This document shows positions 1 through 9,927 of a stretch of 64,000 nucleotides of DNA, one piece after another; within the stretch, counting starts at the first letter, position 1; each line of letters starts with the position of its first letter. The DNA comes from Leishmania martiniquensis (taxonomy: Eukaryota > Euglenozoa > Kinetoplastea > Trypanosomatida > Trypanosomatidae). The notes below the pieces were generated by a model. The model saw nothing but the letters and a program-made list of their open reading frames with translations, made no database searches and was not told the origin of the DNA. The stretch covers positions 99,501 to 163,500 of the forward strand of contig NC_090155.1 of the NCBI RefSeq assembly GCF_017916325.1, given 5' to 3'. Position numbers and translations under genes: made by a program.

Positions 1-1
1 A

Positions 2-922
2 AATGTTCGTTTTTTTAAGCAGAGGGAGGCTGTCATTGGTAAGAATGTAGGAGACTCGGTTGACCCTCAAAAGTACCTCAAAAAGGGAGAGGGCATCCGC
101 TGCATTGTACCGGCAGAGCACGTGGAAAAGACATACCGCAAACCACCTGTGGACAACTCAAGCCCCTGCGGACAAGGCCAGCAGCTTGGTGATGGAGAGG
201 GCGCGTCGGCAGGGGTGCAGTGTAACGCGGATGACAATCCTATCTTCTGTGAAGGTGGCGCTCTTAATTCTCGGCGCAGCGGCGAGGGCGGCAGCGGCGA
301 GGACAGCGCTGGGGAGCACGGAAACGTAGACGACGGGGAAGCGCACGGCCATGAAAGTGGTGACTACAGAGCTGACCGACAAGGAGGCGACTCCTGCTTA
401 CGAGATGCGACAAAAGACTTTGTCGCGTCAAACATAGTGGAAGTGAGCAACATGGTTCCAAAGCGACGAAAGGTGCAAGCGCCACTTCCTACCAGTCGAA
501 AGAGTTTTGGCGAGCCGCCAGCGTACTTATCACGTGTCAGAAAAGAAATCGCTGATGAAAAGGCCTTTGTGCGCTCATTGGAAGAGGCAAAGGCTCAGCG
601 GCAGCAGCAAGCCCATGCCAAGTACATATACCTTCTTTCTCATGATGAGCACCAGAAGCTGGTGCAAGATCTGCAAAGGCGAAATGAGGAGTGCGTATCT
701 GAACTGCAGAAGATGCCATTTTCGAAGGATACGGCCGGGATGCGGAAGCGCAAGGCAGAGCTCGAGAAGACTGTCGCAGATATTGAGGTAGCCCTGAAGA
801 AGCTCGACAGAGATGCATTGTTCATCTACAAAGATGATCCTGTTAACGGACAGCGGTGCAAGGAGGCCGCCTTGAAAGAGGCGCAAAGGTATGCGGCGCG
901 TTCGCATCGAAAGGCTGAATGA
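2..922 (+). CDS. Enkurin-domain protein, 5' partial
   Basis: The reading frame is open from the window edge (frame 2), so the true start lies upstream; about 306 residues are visible. The last ~130 residues fit the enkurin domain. They contain a LLSHDEHQKLVQDLQRR helix, then the KMPFSKDTAGMRKRKAELEK segment, then ADIEVALKKLDRDALFIY, which matches the family pattern of a P-x2-x-DT-x3-RK-x-ELE core followed by D-I-E. Near the left edge, DPQKYLKKGEG resembles the conserved N-terminal DPxxFLKK element of enkurins. Between these lies a Gly/Glu/Asp-rich low-complexity stretch (about residues 55-130). Enkurins are calmodulin- and channel-binding adaptors and axonemal microtubule inner proteins, so a flagellar role is inferred. 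The GTG at 122 is internal, not the start. The stop is TGA at 920-922. Confidence 0.88.
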   Translation, partial: NVRFFKQREAVIGKNVGDSVDPQKYLKKGEGIRCIVPAEHVEKTYRKPPVDNSSPCGQGQQLGDGEGASAGVQCNADDNPIFCEGGALNSRRSGEGGSGEDSAGEHGNVDDGEAHGHESGDYRADRQGGDSCLRDATKDFVASNIVEVSNMVPKRRKVQAPLPTSRKSFGEPPAYLSRVRKEIADEKAFVRSLEEAKAQRQQQAHAKYIYLLSHDEHQKLVQDLQRRNEECVSELQKMPFSKDTAGMRKRKAELEKTVADIEVALKKLDRDALFIYKDDPVNGQRCKEAALKEAQRYAARSHRKAE

Positions 923-1399
923 GCGCAGAGTTTTTGGCGCTTCTTTTTTTTTTTCGACGCCCTTGTTTTCTCTCTTTCTCTCTCTTTCACGATGTAGTTA
1001 GGCCCTTGCCTCCTGTACAGGTATTCCATCGAAAAAAAAGTGATTCTGTAGAAGTGGCAAAACGCTCGGACAACTTCTCTCAAAGTAGTTTTGTGAGACG
1101 CAGAGGGTAATATACAGTGAAGGTCACCTCTTTCTTTTTTCGTGTGCAGTGGAAGCTTGTTACGCAGGATGAGGAGGAATGTGCTGGGTCGCATCCTCGT
1201 ACTATATGTCACGCGGAGGCGCTTTGAGAACATCGTGCCTACCGCCTTGCCTGCCGCTCTTTTGCACCTTCTATTCAATCATTCATAGCTCAACTACAAC
1301 TGAGAAATTTACGACATAGTAAATATCTATCTGTGGGCATTTCAATCACCAATCCCGGGGCCGAACGAAAGGGAGCGCTTTAGCATACTCCGAAGAAAA
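923..1399. other. Intergenic spacer with candidate splice acceptor
   Basis: No gene is seen. The start holds T-rich and CT-rich tracts (942-990). A second tract at about 1127-1147 ends in CAG at 1147-1149, the best candidate spliced-leader acceptor for the kinase gene that follows. Confidence 0.5.
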
Positions 1400-2755
1400 A
1401 TGCGGCGATTGATTTCAACCGCAACGTTGCTCGTTTCCACGGTCGGTACACGCACGACAACGACAAACAGTTCGGACAGGGAGCGCTTAGAGCGACTTGT
1501 AGAGGAGGTGAATGTCATCAAGTCAAAGCTAAAGGTGCTGGAGGAAAGCAAGGCTGCGAATGCTTTGGTTGACCTCTACGCTTCTCGAAAAATGAAAACA
1601 CTGGACATAAAGCGCATACTTGGTATCTTCAACGATAGGGCGTATAATGCGTCTATTTTCTGCCACAAGACGCTTCCCATTGTCCTGGCGCACTTTATCA
1701 CGGGTCTTGACAGGCTTCCCTCTGGTCTCAACGCGATGCCATCGATTTTGTCGGTCCGCGCCACGCTTCTTCACTCTTTCAAGAAGCTCATCAACTGCAA
1801 AATCCCTATAACTGACGGCCAAGTTCAGCACTTTCGCAGAGTGCTTGAGGACATAGACGAGGCGCACGCAGAGCGAGAACTGCTACAAACCATGGCGTTT
1901 GGTATTCTTGAGCTGAAGGAGTACGTTTCGTGCCATCGGAGGGCACTCGTAGAGTTAAAGAAGACATCTGAGCGATGGGCGAGTATTCCGATGACGGAGG
2001 AGCACGTGCTCACATATTCAGAGATTCAAGACATTCAAGCTCCACTAGACTCCGTGAACCGCTGCATGATCACATACAATTTCATCTCGCGCATGTTTCT
2101 CAATCACGACCCGGAGTCTATGATGTGCAGCAAACCTAGCCGAGTCGGGATGGTTGACCTTGAGATGAATCTTGAGCACGTTGTTCGCAACGCTGTCGAT
2201 GAGGCGAAGCAGATTTGCACGGATTACTACGGTGACTGCCCAGACACCGAGTTCGAGCTCACTTCTGACTCCACAGCTTTCCGATTTCCCTACATGAGCA
2301 CAACTATCCGGTACATTATCCTCGAGCTCATGAAGAACGCGTTCCGTGCAACAGTAGAGTCGCACATGAAGCGCAACGAAGTCGGTATCGTTACGTGCGC
2401 CGATATGCCGCCCGTCCGCGTGCTCATCAATCTCCAAGAAGGGACTGAACACGCGTGCATCTGCATCTCGGATGAAGGAATGGGCATGACGGACGAGGCA
2501 CTCGCTATGGCTATGGCCTACTCGTACACATCAGTCACGAAACCAGCGCTACAACTGAGCGACTCAGGCGAGAAATGCGCATCTACGGCGCCCTCACCGC
2601 TCGCGGGCTACGGGTACGGGCTTCCAATGTCACGTGTGTACGCTCAGCTGCTTGGGGGCGACCTTTTCTTGCAGACTATGGAAGGCTACGGTACGCGGGC
2701 ATACTACTATATCAAGATTGCGGAAGCAGAGCACTGCCACGACGAAAACATATAG
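1400..2755 (+). CDS. Mitochondrial pyruvate/branched-chain 2-oxoacid dehydrogenase kinase-like protein
   Basis: This 451-residue protein of the PDK/BCKDK family is expected to phosphorylate the E1 subunit of a mitochondrial 2-oxoacid dehydrogenase complex. The N-terminus (MRRLISTATLLVSTVGTRTT) is basic and hydroxylated like a mitochondrial presequence. Residues ~60-280 form the all-helical regulatory domain with the family DLYASRKMKTLDIKRIL-type segment. A GHKL ATPase domain follows: N-box ELMKNAFRATVESH near residue 307, G1 box ISDEGMGM near 355, and the glycine-rich lid AGYGYGLPMSRVYAQLLGG near 400. The C-terminus keeps the G-x-G-T strand (EGYGTRAYYYI). Length is typical of PDKs (400-450). 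The ATG at 1400 is the first in frame and lies 250 nt after a candidate acceptor at 1148. PDK versus BCKDK specificity cannot be told from sequence alone. Confidence 0.92.
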   Translation: MRRLISTATLLVSTVGTRTTTTNSSDRERLERLVEEVNVIKSKLKVLEESKAANALVDLYASRKMKTLDIKRILGIFNDRAYNASIFCHKTLPIVLAHFITGLDRLPSGLNAMPSILSVRATLLHSFKKLINCKIPITDGQVQHFRRVLEDIDEAHAERELLQTMAFGILELKEYVSCHRRALVELKKTSERWASIPMTEEHVLTYSEIQDIQAPLDSVNRCMITYNFISRMFLNHDPESMMCSKPSRVGMVDLEMNLEHVVRNAVDEAKQICTDYYGDCPDTEFELTSDSTAFRFPYMSTTIRYIILELMKNAFRATVESHMKRNEVGIVTCADMPPVRVLINLQEGTEHACICISDEGMGMTDEALAMAMAYSYTSVTKPALQLSDSGEKCASTAPSPLAGYGYGLPMSRVYAQLLGGDLFLQTMEGYGTRAYYYIKIAEAEHCHDENI

Positions 2756-3033
2756 GCCTGCGAGGGTGATATGCAACTCAGGCTCCAAAGAGCCATTTTT
2801 TCCATCCAAGTGGCTCTCACTCCATTCGCCATATTATGCAGCTCAACATGGAGAGCGCCCTCAGGGGAATAAACTCTTGCACATACTAAGCTGCTGCCCC
2901 ACCGCTTCCTTCTCACCGTTTTGTGAGCTTGCTTTCGGTACACTCTCTATGAATTGTAGTCGCTGCGAGCCTCTGCGGGTGAAGTGACTTGTTTCTCTGA
3001 TTTCTTCTATCGTTGCCGTGCTACTGTGGATGG

Positions 3034-3510
3034 CGGAGGACATCTCCGTGTGGGGGATCTCACAGGCATAGTTCCCACTCCGTGTGGAAGGAAGACAAGT
3101 AGCTTCCTCATCCCTCTCAATGCCGAGCCGCTTCTCGTGGGGGGCACCGGGGCAGGTGCCTGCGACGCAGGGAGGTCCGAGGGACTCACCGCTACTGACG
3201 CCGGCTGCCAAGTCCTGCATGGCGTGGCGTCCGAGCGACTCGAGCGTATGCTGCCCGGCTCTCACACCGCCTACTCGTGAGGGACGCCTGAGCCGCCCCG
3301 GAGGGGGACGCACCACATGCTGGCCAGCGCAACGGGAGTGACTGCGAGGCTACCTGCGAGGTCGGGGTGGTGAGCCGAGCCTGAGGCAGAGGCGGCGCAT
3401 GGCTGTGCCGCGTGTCGAGCGCTGCTTCGCTGCGACAAGCGGGATGGGGCGGTTGTGAGCTGTGGTCGTCTTGCCGAGGGTCGGTGGCGTCGAAGAGGAT
3501 AGAAGCGGGG
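3034..3510 (+). mobile_element. SIDER-like dispersed retroposon remnant, copy A
   Basis: Positions 3034-3430 match copy B (10561-10957) in reverse complement over 397 bp with no difference found by eye. Positions 3103-3430 match copy C (29072-29399) with one mismatch in 328 bp. Beyond 3430 copy A lacks about 20 bp (a GGCGGGCG..GGGTGGGCC tract) present in B and C, then rejoins C through GGGATGGGGCGGTTGTGAG. A non-coding dispersed element of this size in 3'UTR-like spacers fits Leishmania SIDER2-type degenerate retroposons. That family assignment is inference, since no consensus could be aligned. The strand given is relative only. Confidence 0.72.
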
Positions 3511-4459
3511 TAATGAATCTCTGTTCACTTGCACAGATGTGATGAGTTTCCCGTTTGTTCTCTCCTTCTTTCTTCGTTAGCTGCCGGCGCGTGGTCACGC
3601 GAACCTCGTCGGCGTTTCCCTTTGGTTTCTGTTTTTGCTTTCGGTAGAGCTCTACCGTACTGCTGTTGCGCATTTTGCTCTTTCTCATTCTCATGTTGTC
3701 AGCATAGCCTCGAAGCATCTTTTAGTTTGTATTCCTTTTCGTGAAAGAAAAGGGTGTCACCTCGGTACGTATCGCTGGATGTGGCGGGGCGAACAAGTGT
3801 ACGTATGCATGGGAGAATGCCGGAAACAAATTAGTGCCTATACTGGAACAAATCTCGAGCATATGGGGGCCGTAGCAAAGAATGGTGCGCCAACCACGCG
3901 AAGATGAATGTGACTCAGTATGAGTGTACTCTCAGGGCTTGATATGCTTACTGGTCGAAGAGCCGTTTTCTTCAAAGAATGTCTGTGGTGCCCTGATAAC
4001 GGTCTTTGAAGGGTGAAGTCTAGAGGACTCGAGCCCTCTACTTGCGAAGGGAATTTCTCTAGTCAAGCCACACTGATGAGGCCTCACGCATTTAAAGCCT
4101 TTTCTATGTTGCCCCTCTTCTGTTTCCATGCCACGCGCCTTTCCACTCCCTCTTACGCATCACCCTAGCTACTCACTGCTTCCCCTCTCTCTCTGTGGGA
4201 ACTGATGATACAAAGAGACACACGTACATCTTCACACACCAAAAGAATCTATCGCTCACCGCTTTGCGCGTACTTCCGCGAATCCCCTCAAAAGAAGTCT
4301 GTCCTCGACAGACGCCTGTATCTTTCACCGCTCCCCTTTACTCCCGGGTCTTTCCCTCTTTGATGGTTTCCTTTTTTCTCACATGTGTGGAAATCTGCTA
4401 CGTATAGACTTTTGCTGTTGTCATCTTCCCCCCTTCCGTTGCCTGCTCTCCCCATCGTT

Positions 4460-4461
4460 AG
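4460..4461 (+). promoter_or_regulatory. Candidate spliced-leader acceptor AG
   Basis: A ~40 nt CT-rich tract (about 4418-4458) precedes this AG, only 14 nt before the ATG at 4475. If it is used, the upstream in-frame GTG codon at 4385 would be excluded from the mRNA, which supports the 4475 start. Confidence 0.35.
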
Positions 4462-4474
4462 AGGGCTCGCAGCG

Positions 4475-6853
4475 ATGTCGCTCTCGGTAGAATTGGCGCC
4501 AGATGAGGGAGCGCTATCGAATGCTCAGAAGTGGGAGGCACTGGCGGAGTACGAGCAGGTAGAGGCCGTGTACCACCTGCTCAAGCGGATCTCCGGGACG
4601 TGCCTGCGCCATGGCCACCTCCGCGTCATTGAAAGAGAGGAGCTTGTATGCTACGGCATTCATGCAGATGCTAGCAGCAGCACGCGCCGCTTACTTCTTT
4701 ACGGGCGTGTACGGTACTGCCACAGGGAAGCGCTGCTGGCACTTGTGCGGCAGATACGCCTGCACTCGGTGCGCGACCTCGATACTGCCGTCACGGCAGG
4801 CTTGCAAGCAGGCGACCCCGTGCCACATGCGCTGCTGGAGCCTCTCATGCCGTCTCTTCAAACAACTGCGTACGTGCTTTGGTATCGTGTTTACTGTGCC
4901 ATGCAATGCGGCATCTTCCGCACAGCGCACATGCGGCAGAAAAAGGTGAAGCATCGCCTCAAGCAATTGATACGCGAGGCAGTGGTGACGTCGTCGACCA
5001 GCGAGAAGGTGGCATTGGAGGAAGCGGGCCGTGGAGGCAATGCGACGACTGCGTCGCCGGGGAAGTTGAGCACTTCAGGGCACGCAAACACACTGCATTT
5101 CTACACGCAGGAGTTCAGCCACCTCTTCGACAAGGGCGCTGCTGCACTGAAGGATCAAAGCGGCGCGGACTGCGCTCATGAGTCATTAGCGCTGAAGAAC
5201 TTTATGGCCGCCGCGAGGGAGGCACGGGTCTCGCTGGCCTGTGTTGCCTCCACTGTCCCTTCTGTCTTTGTTGCGTGGTCATACCTCTATCCTAATTGCA
5301 TGGAGTGGTTGCAGCGGCATCTGTTTAACGACTCCCATCTGCGAGAGACGCTGAAAGAAACGGGGCTCTCAGGGCGGTACGCCGTCCTGCTGGACAAAGA
5401 CCCTTGGCTGTCGTTTGCGGCCGAGTACGGCGACGTGCTGCCACGTCTCCCGACGAAGGCAGCCTTCCGCATCGAGCTGCTTCAGCCGCTTCCGAAGCGG
5501 GCACAGATTGTCTTGCTGAACGTGGACGAGGACGCTACCGAGGCCCGTGCAGCGTTCCAGAAGCTGAAAGGGGGGCTTCGTGGTTGGAAGAGCCCTGAAG
5601 TTGACCTGCTGTCGCTGTGGTGCGGCTGTGAGGGCCTTCAGTCAGAGGTGGCGACTCTTTTCCACATCGAAAAACTTCCCTTCATCGTTGACACGCGCCC
5701 AGGGCACCGTGGCGGATGTGAGAAGGTACCCTCACGCATGAAGCTGTGGACGTGCGACAGTAGACGACCGGTGATTGTGCGCTCCTCACACGATGCGTTT
5801 GAGGTGGCGAAAGACTTGCATGGCGTCCACGACACACCTAAGATGCACCACAGGCGAGGCGAGGCGAGTGCAGCAACGCCGGCTCTGTATGAGGACGAGA
5901 GCACATGGCATAGTCTCGCTGCCCAGGAGCGTGCCGGCCTCGCCGGCCGGCTGAGCGCGCACATTGCACAACGCCGCCTTCCGTTGTGCTTCGCCGCCTT
6001 CGTTGGACGGGAGTACGTCATATGCGACCCACACACTATTGATCCGTGGAAGGCTGTGGGGTGCATTGCCATCTCACACTTGAAACTCGGCGGTGAGTAC
6101 GTCACCGGACGCGACTTGATACCGGTTGCCACAGAGCTACGACGCATGCACCAGCTAGACGGCTTCGAGTTCCACGTCAAGATTATGGAGCCCTCGGCCC
6201 CGCTTGTATCGTCGTTAGAATGGGCAACGCCGCAGTTGCGACGGGAAGGGAAGATGCACGTTGCCATGTGTGTCCGCTGCAGGCTGCTCATGGACGTCGA
6301 CACCGTTGCACATGTAAGGTGCTTGCATTGCCCCTCGAAGGATAGGAGCGGTGTCCTGTGCGAGGTGTGTGCATTCGCAGCTCTGAGCCACCCGCCTCAA
6401 CACGTCCTTCTGCGAATTCCTGCTGGCGTGTGGACCCCGTCGCTGCCGCTGCTGTGGGGCCCCTCCAACGTCGCTCCGCTCGACGTGTTGTTGGGGCGAA
6501 ACCAGTCGAAGGAGCTCAAGTGCCACCGTGGCATCTTCTGCAATCGGTGCCGCATGGTGATTCGTGGCACCCGATGGAAGTGCGCGCGCTGCTACCAGTG
6601 TGACCTGTGCGACACATGCACCCGCATTTGCAGTAAGCGGGAAGCGCTCACGAAGTCCGAACCACATGCCAGTGCTCACGGGAGCGCATTGCTGCCATCG
6701 CCGCCGCTGCCCGCACCGCACGTAACACCAACCTGCACCGAAGACGCGACGCACCCGATGTTGTTTATTCCCTACGCGCCCGAGCCTAATGCAAACAGTC
6801 TTCTGAGGCCAAAGTGCAGCGCAAGCTTGGACGAATGGCTGCGCACACTTTGA
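4475..6853 (+). CDS. ZZ-type zinc-finger protein
   Basis: The protein has 792 residues from the first ATG (4475); the frame is open upstream but only with a GTG at 4385. No known domain is recognised in the first ~590 residues, which are mainly soluble and mixed helical. The C-terminal part has two cysteine-rich modules. The first (about residues 598-634) has CVRC, CLHC and CEVC pairs and a trailing His, a degenerate ZZ/B-box-like finger. The second (about 682-722) is a textbook ZZ finger: H-x-GIFC-x2-C, then IRGTRWKC-x2-C, then DLC-x2-C. ZZ fingers bind proteins or N-terminal degrons and occur in ubiquitin- and autophagy-related scaffolds. The function here is unknown. It lies inside the 7.1 kb segment bounded by inverted element copies A and B. 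Confidence 0.88.
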   Translation: MSLSVELAPDEGALSNAQKWEALAEYEQVEAVYHLLKRISGTCLRHGHLRVIEREELVCYGIHADASSSTRRLLLYGRVRYCHREALLALVRQIRLHSVRDLDTAVTAGLQAGDPVPHALLEPLMPSLQTTAYVLWYRVYCAMQCGIFRTAHMRQKKVKHRLKQLIREAVVTSSTSEKVALEEAGRGGNATTASPGKLSTSGHANTLHFYTQEFSHLFDKGAAALKDQSGADCAHESLALKNFMAAAREARVSLACVASTVPSVFVAWSYLYPNCMEWLQRHLFNDSHLRETLKETGLSGRYAVLLDKDPWLSFAAEYGDVLPRLPTKAAFRIELLQPLPKRAQIVLLNVDEDATEARAAFQKLKGGLRGWKSPEVDLLSLWCGCEGLQSEVATLFHIEKLPFIVDTRPGHRGGCEKVPSRMKLWTCDSRRPVIVRSSHDAFEVAKDLHGVHDTPKMHHRRGEASAATPALYEDESTWHSLAAQERAGLAGRLSAHIAQRRLPLCFAAFVGREYVICDPHTIDPWKAVGCIAISHLKLGGEYVTGRDLIPVATELRRMHQLDGFEFHVKIMEPSAPLVSSLEWATPQLRREGKMHVAMCVRCRLLMDVDTVAHVRCLHCPSKDRSGVLCEVCAFAALSHPPQHVLLRIPAGVWTPSLPLLWGPSNVAPLDVLLGRNQSKELKCHRGIFCNRCRMVIRGTRWKCARCYQCDLCDTCTRICSKREALTKSEPHASAHGSALLPSPPLPAPHVTPTCTEDATHPMLFIPYAPEPNANSLLRPKCSASLDEWLRTL

Positions 6854-7721
6854 TGCAGCGGCCCACACACCCAATAGCAACCGCCTCTCTCTACTGCGCT
6901 TGACAGCGAGCCTTCCGTCTCTTAGTCTGAGAGTACGGTGGCATCGCCTCCGCTTCCTCTTTGGAGGTCGGCAGCGGGTGGGATCGTGTATGCGAGCCTG
7001 CGAGCCTTACCGATGTCTATAATCAGGCCTCTCTCTCTACGTCCGTTGCCTCAACCGAAGAGCGACCCTCCGACACCTTCCCCTGCGCACCATTCAGATG
7101 TGTGCGCGTGTATGTGATCGCATGCACAGGTTTCCCCCACCCCCTTTCGTTCTCCTGACCGACTGCTCGTCCGTGGCAAGCGCGCCATTATGCAGCCTCA
7201 TGCTTCCAACTATTCCCAACCTCTATCACACTCTCCTCCTACCTGCCTCCCTTCCTCACTCTGAGCCCCCCCTCCTCTTCTTCCCCGACATACACGCAAC
7301 TCTGCAGCATCGTCACACCTCTGCAGAAACGGTTCTCACGCGGGTGACGCAGCCTGGACACGCCGCCGCTGCTGGTGCCCCCTCTTCCCCTCTGGTCTCA
7401 TCAGCTCCTTCCACCCCTACCTTTTCCACACACACACACACACATATACCGCAAAGCACAGGCGAGCATCCGGCACATCTGATTCTCCTTTGCCCTCCAT
7501 TTTTTTCGTCCTCTCTTCAGGTCCATTAGGGACACCCACCCTCTCCTTCATACCCTACCGGTGCATAGCGCTGACAGCGACACGATTCGTCTTCCCTGTC
7601 GCTCAAACGTTGTTGCCTGCCTCTACTCGATCTTTGCTGTGGCCGTGGTCTTTCGAGGACTTTGTTGCCCTTTGACAACTTTCCCCCGCCCTCTTCCACC
7701 GCGTCAGCTTCCAGCATCACG
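6854..7721. other. Intergenic spacer, pyrimidine-rich
   Basis: No gene is seen. It contains CT-rich runs and a short CA microsatellite at about 7428-7445. A TTTTTTCGTCCTCTCTTCAG tract ends at 7520, the best acceptor for the LRR gene that follows. Confidence 0.5.
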
Positions 7722-8942
7722 ATGGGGTGCAGATCCAGCCGCGTAAAGTCCACGAAGGAAGGTGAGGGTGAGAAGGGCAACAACAGTGTACCTGGTAGCG
7801 GCGCTTCAACCGATACGTCCCCAAGGCCCCAGTTTGAGGAGACGATAGAAATTCCGGCTTCGATGAGCCCTGGCGATCGACAGCAGCGCGGTGCCTCGGA
7901 GCACTCGATGAACTCGGCGGCTAAGGCGGAGCGCAGCGCCAGCGCGAACCGCTACGCAACGGAGGGGGATTTGAATCCGATGTGCCCGGTGGAGCTGCGC
8001 GCGATTATGGATAACATGACGGACTTATCTACGGGATCATCGTTGAGCGCCCCGCAGCTGTTTCGCATATCGCCTACGGAGCGCGCCGAGGTCGAGCCAG
8101 GGACGTGGGCGTGGTGGCGCGAAGAGTTGCGGCACGAGCGTGTCACTAAGGACGGCTACCACCGGGTGCTGCTGCAGGACGTACAAACGCGGCTTACCAC
8201 CCAGCATGAGGACGACCCGAGCACGGTAGAGCTAGACTTCAGCAGCTGCTACATGGAGCCCACGGCTCCGTACGTGCTAGGTCGCTTGTTTGCTTCTCCG
8301 CAGCTCAAGGAACTGCGGTGGATTACCTCGCTGCGACTGGATGGCAACTATTTCACCGATACCGGCTTCGGTACCATGCTCGCCACGATGTCGGCCGCGA
8401 ACGAAAAGCAGACGATCTTGCCAGTACTGCGGCAACTCTACCTCAACAACATGAACCTTGATCGATACTCCGTGGCAGGGCTGTTTGCGTACCTGTTTCC
8501 TGTGGATCGGAATGCTACACGCAGCATCCCGGCCGCGGGGGTGTTGCGCATTGCTGGCAGTCGTGTCTCGCGGCCGTCGGGGGCCTTCATCACAGCCAAG
8601 AAGCATGGCCCTAAAGTGCCGCTGTTTCCTTCCATGTCGGTGCTTAGCCTCAGTGACAACCCGGGGGTAGGCACGGCGGGCCTCATTGTGATTCTCCGGA
8701 GTTTTTTGGCTGTGCACTACGAGCCCCACATCTTCTCCGTCATCGATCTCTCCAGGTGTGGCATAGACCGGGGCGCTTCCCGGTACATGCGCGAGTACTT
8801 TGAGCAGCTTTCTAGTGCGATCGATGCTGGCTGTTGCCCAGTGGTGCCAAAGAGATTTGTGCTGATGGGCAACCAGCACGGAATCGCAGACGCACATGAG
8901 ATCTACTCGCCTGAAAACACCGGTATCCAGCTCGTGCTCTGA
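7722..8942 (+). CDS. Leucine-rich-repeat protein with N-terminal acylation motif
   Basis: The protein has 406 residues, starting at the ATG of MGCRSSRVKS (7722). The frame is open upstream but lacks an ATG there. Gly2-Cys3 followed by Ser and basic residues is the classic dual N-myristoylation/palmitoylation signal of trypanosomatid flagellar and pellicular membrane proteins. Residues ~20-110 are Ser/Gly/Glu-rich and probably disordered. From about residue 160 there are irregular leucine-rich repeats of the ribonuclease-inhibitor type: ITSLRLDGNYFTDTGFG, LRQLYLNNMNL, MSVLSLSDNPGVGTAG and SVIDLSRCGIDRGA. There is no transmembrane span. It is inferred to be a peripheral membrane scaffold on the inner leaflet. 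The partner is unknown. Confidence 0.88.
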   Translation: MGCRSSRVKSTKEGEGEKGNNSVPGSGASTDTSPRPQFEETIEIPASMSPGDRQQRGASEHSMNSAAKAERSASANRYATEGDLNPMCPVELRAIMDNMTDLSTGSSLSAPQLFRISPTERAEVEPGTWAWWREELRHERVTKDGYHRVLLQDVQTRLTTQHEDDPSTVELDFSSCYMEPTAPYVLGRLFASPQLKELRWITSLRLDGNYFTDTGFGTMLATMSAANEKQTILPVLRQLYLNNMNLDRYSVAGLFAYLFPVDRNATRSIPAAGVLRIAGSRVSRPSGAFITAKKHGPKVPLFPSMSVLSLSDNPGVGTAGLIVILRSFLAVHYEPHIFSVIDLSRCGIDRGASRYMREYFEQLSSAIDAGCCPVVPKRFVLMGNQHGIADAHEIYSPENTGIQLVL

Positions 8943-9893
8943 GCTGCAGCAGTCACTGTCTCCGTCCGTGCGGCTGGTGACAGGGGGCTGTACGACCCAG
9001 CGGCGGTGCTTCCGACACGCAGAAGCGCTTCCTTTTTTTTCGTTCTGTACGAGCGTAAGTATGGACGTTGGCGGGGGGGTTTCAGAAGCGCAACGCTGGA
9101 CTCTTGCCTGAGCTTTCCTGTTGTCCGCCCTTTCTTTTTCCTCTATCTGCATGGGTGTGCTGGCGGGCTGTACCGGATTGTAAGTGTGAGTAGGGGGAGG
9201 GCGAACGTCGCGGCGCCTTCTCATGCTCACTATAAAGAGGCATCACAGCTCTCTCGCATCTTTTCGGGGTCTTTTCGCCTTGACTTGCCAATGCCACCCC
9301 AACGTTCGTTCTGCCTCCTCTCCTACTACACCACTTCTCGGCTCATTGGCGTTTTCGGCTGGCAGAAGAGGAGGATAGCGCTACGCAGATGCGTTCACAC
9401 GCATGTACACGCGCCTTTGGTTTTCCACAAGACGGATGGTGCGCGTCCCGAATTGAGTGAAAGGGGAGTCTGAGTGCTCTCGCCACCTCTGTTCTTTCCT
9501 CAGATATCGCCGCTGTTCCCTTGCACCGCCATCCCTTCTTCCCTCCACACACACACACACGAGAACCGTTTCTCTCACTCGCACTCTTTCCAAGCAACAG
9601 AATCTTTTCCTCCTAGCGGCTGCTCGCGTTGTTGTTGGGCGCGCCTCACTGATGTCTGTCTCTGTGTGCGTGTGTGTGCATGTACGCGTACCATCGAGGG
9701 TGTCGCGATCTGGTGATCTGTTTTCTGCACACCTTCCGTACTGTCTCTCTCTTCTGCTCATCTCTCTCTGTTATGGGCGGTGAGGAACAGATCTCATCCT
9801 CGTGTGCGTGTGGGCTTCTGTGCGCGCTTATGTCTCTTCCTCTTTTAGATCTTCATCATTCGTCGCGTGTTCGCACATACGCTTGTTCTTACC

Positions 9894-9927
9894 ATATATA
9901 TATATATATAGATGTGTGTGTGTGTGT
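9894..9927. repeat. AT/GT microsatellite
   Basis: An (AT)n run of about 17 nt is followed by a short break and a (TG)n run. It lies in a gene-free spacer. Confidence 0.85.

Larger units (their letters stand above)
2756..4474. other. Intergenic spacer containing SIDER-like copy A
   Basis: No gene is seen. It holds the 3'UTR of the kinase, the dispersed element copy A (3034-3510), and pyrimidine tracts before the ZZ protein. The tract at 4181-4195 is followed by AG at 4214, and the one at ~4418-4459 by AG at 4460-4461. Short ORFs within the element are repeated in the other copies and are not genes. Confidence 0.6.

Noticed and set aside
8277..9230. 317-codon minus-strand ORF
   Set aside because: Mostly the antisense shadow of the acylated LRR gene; no domain and opposite polarity.
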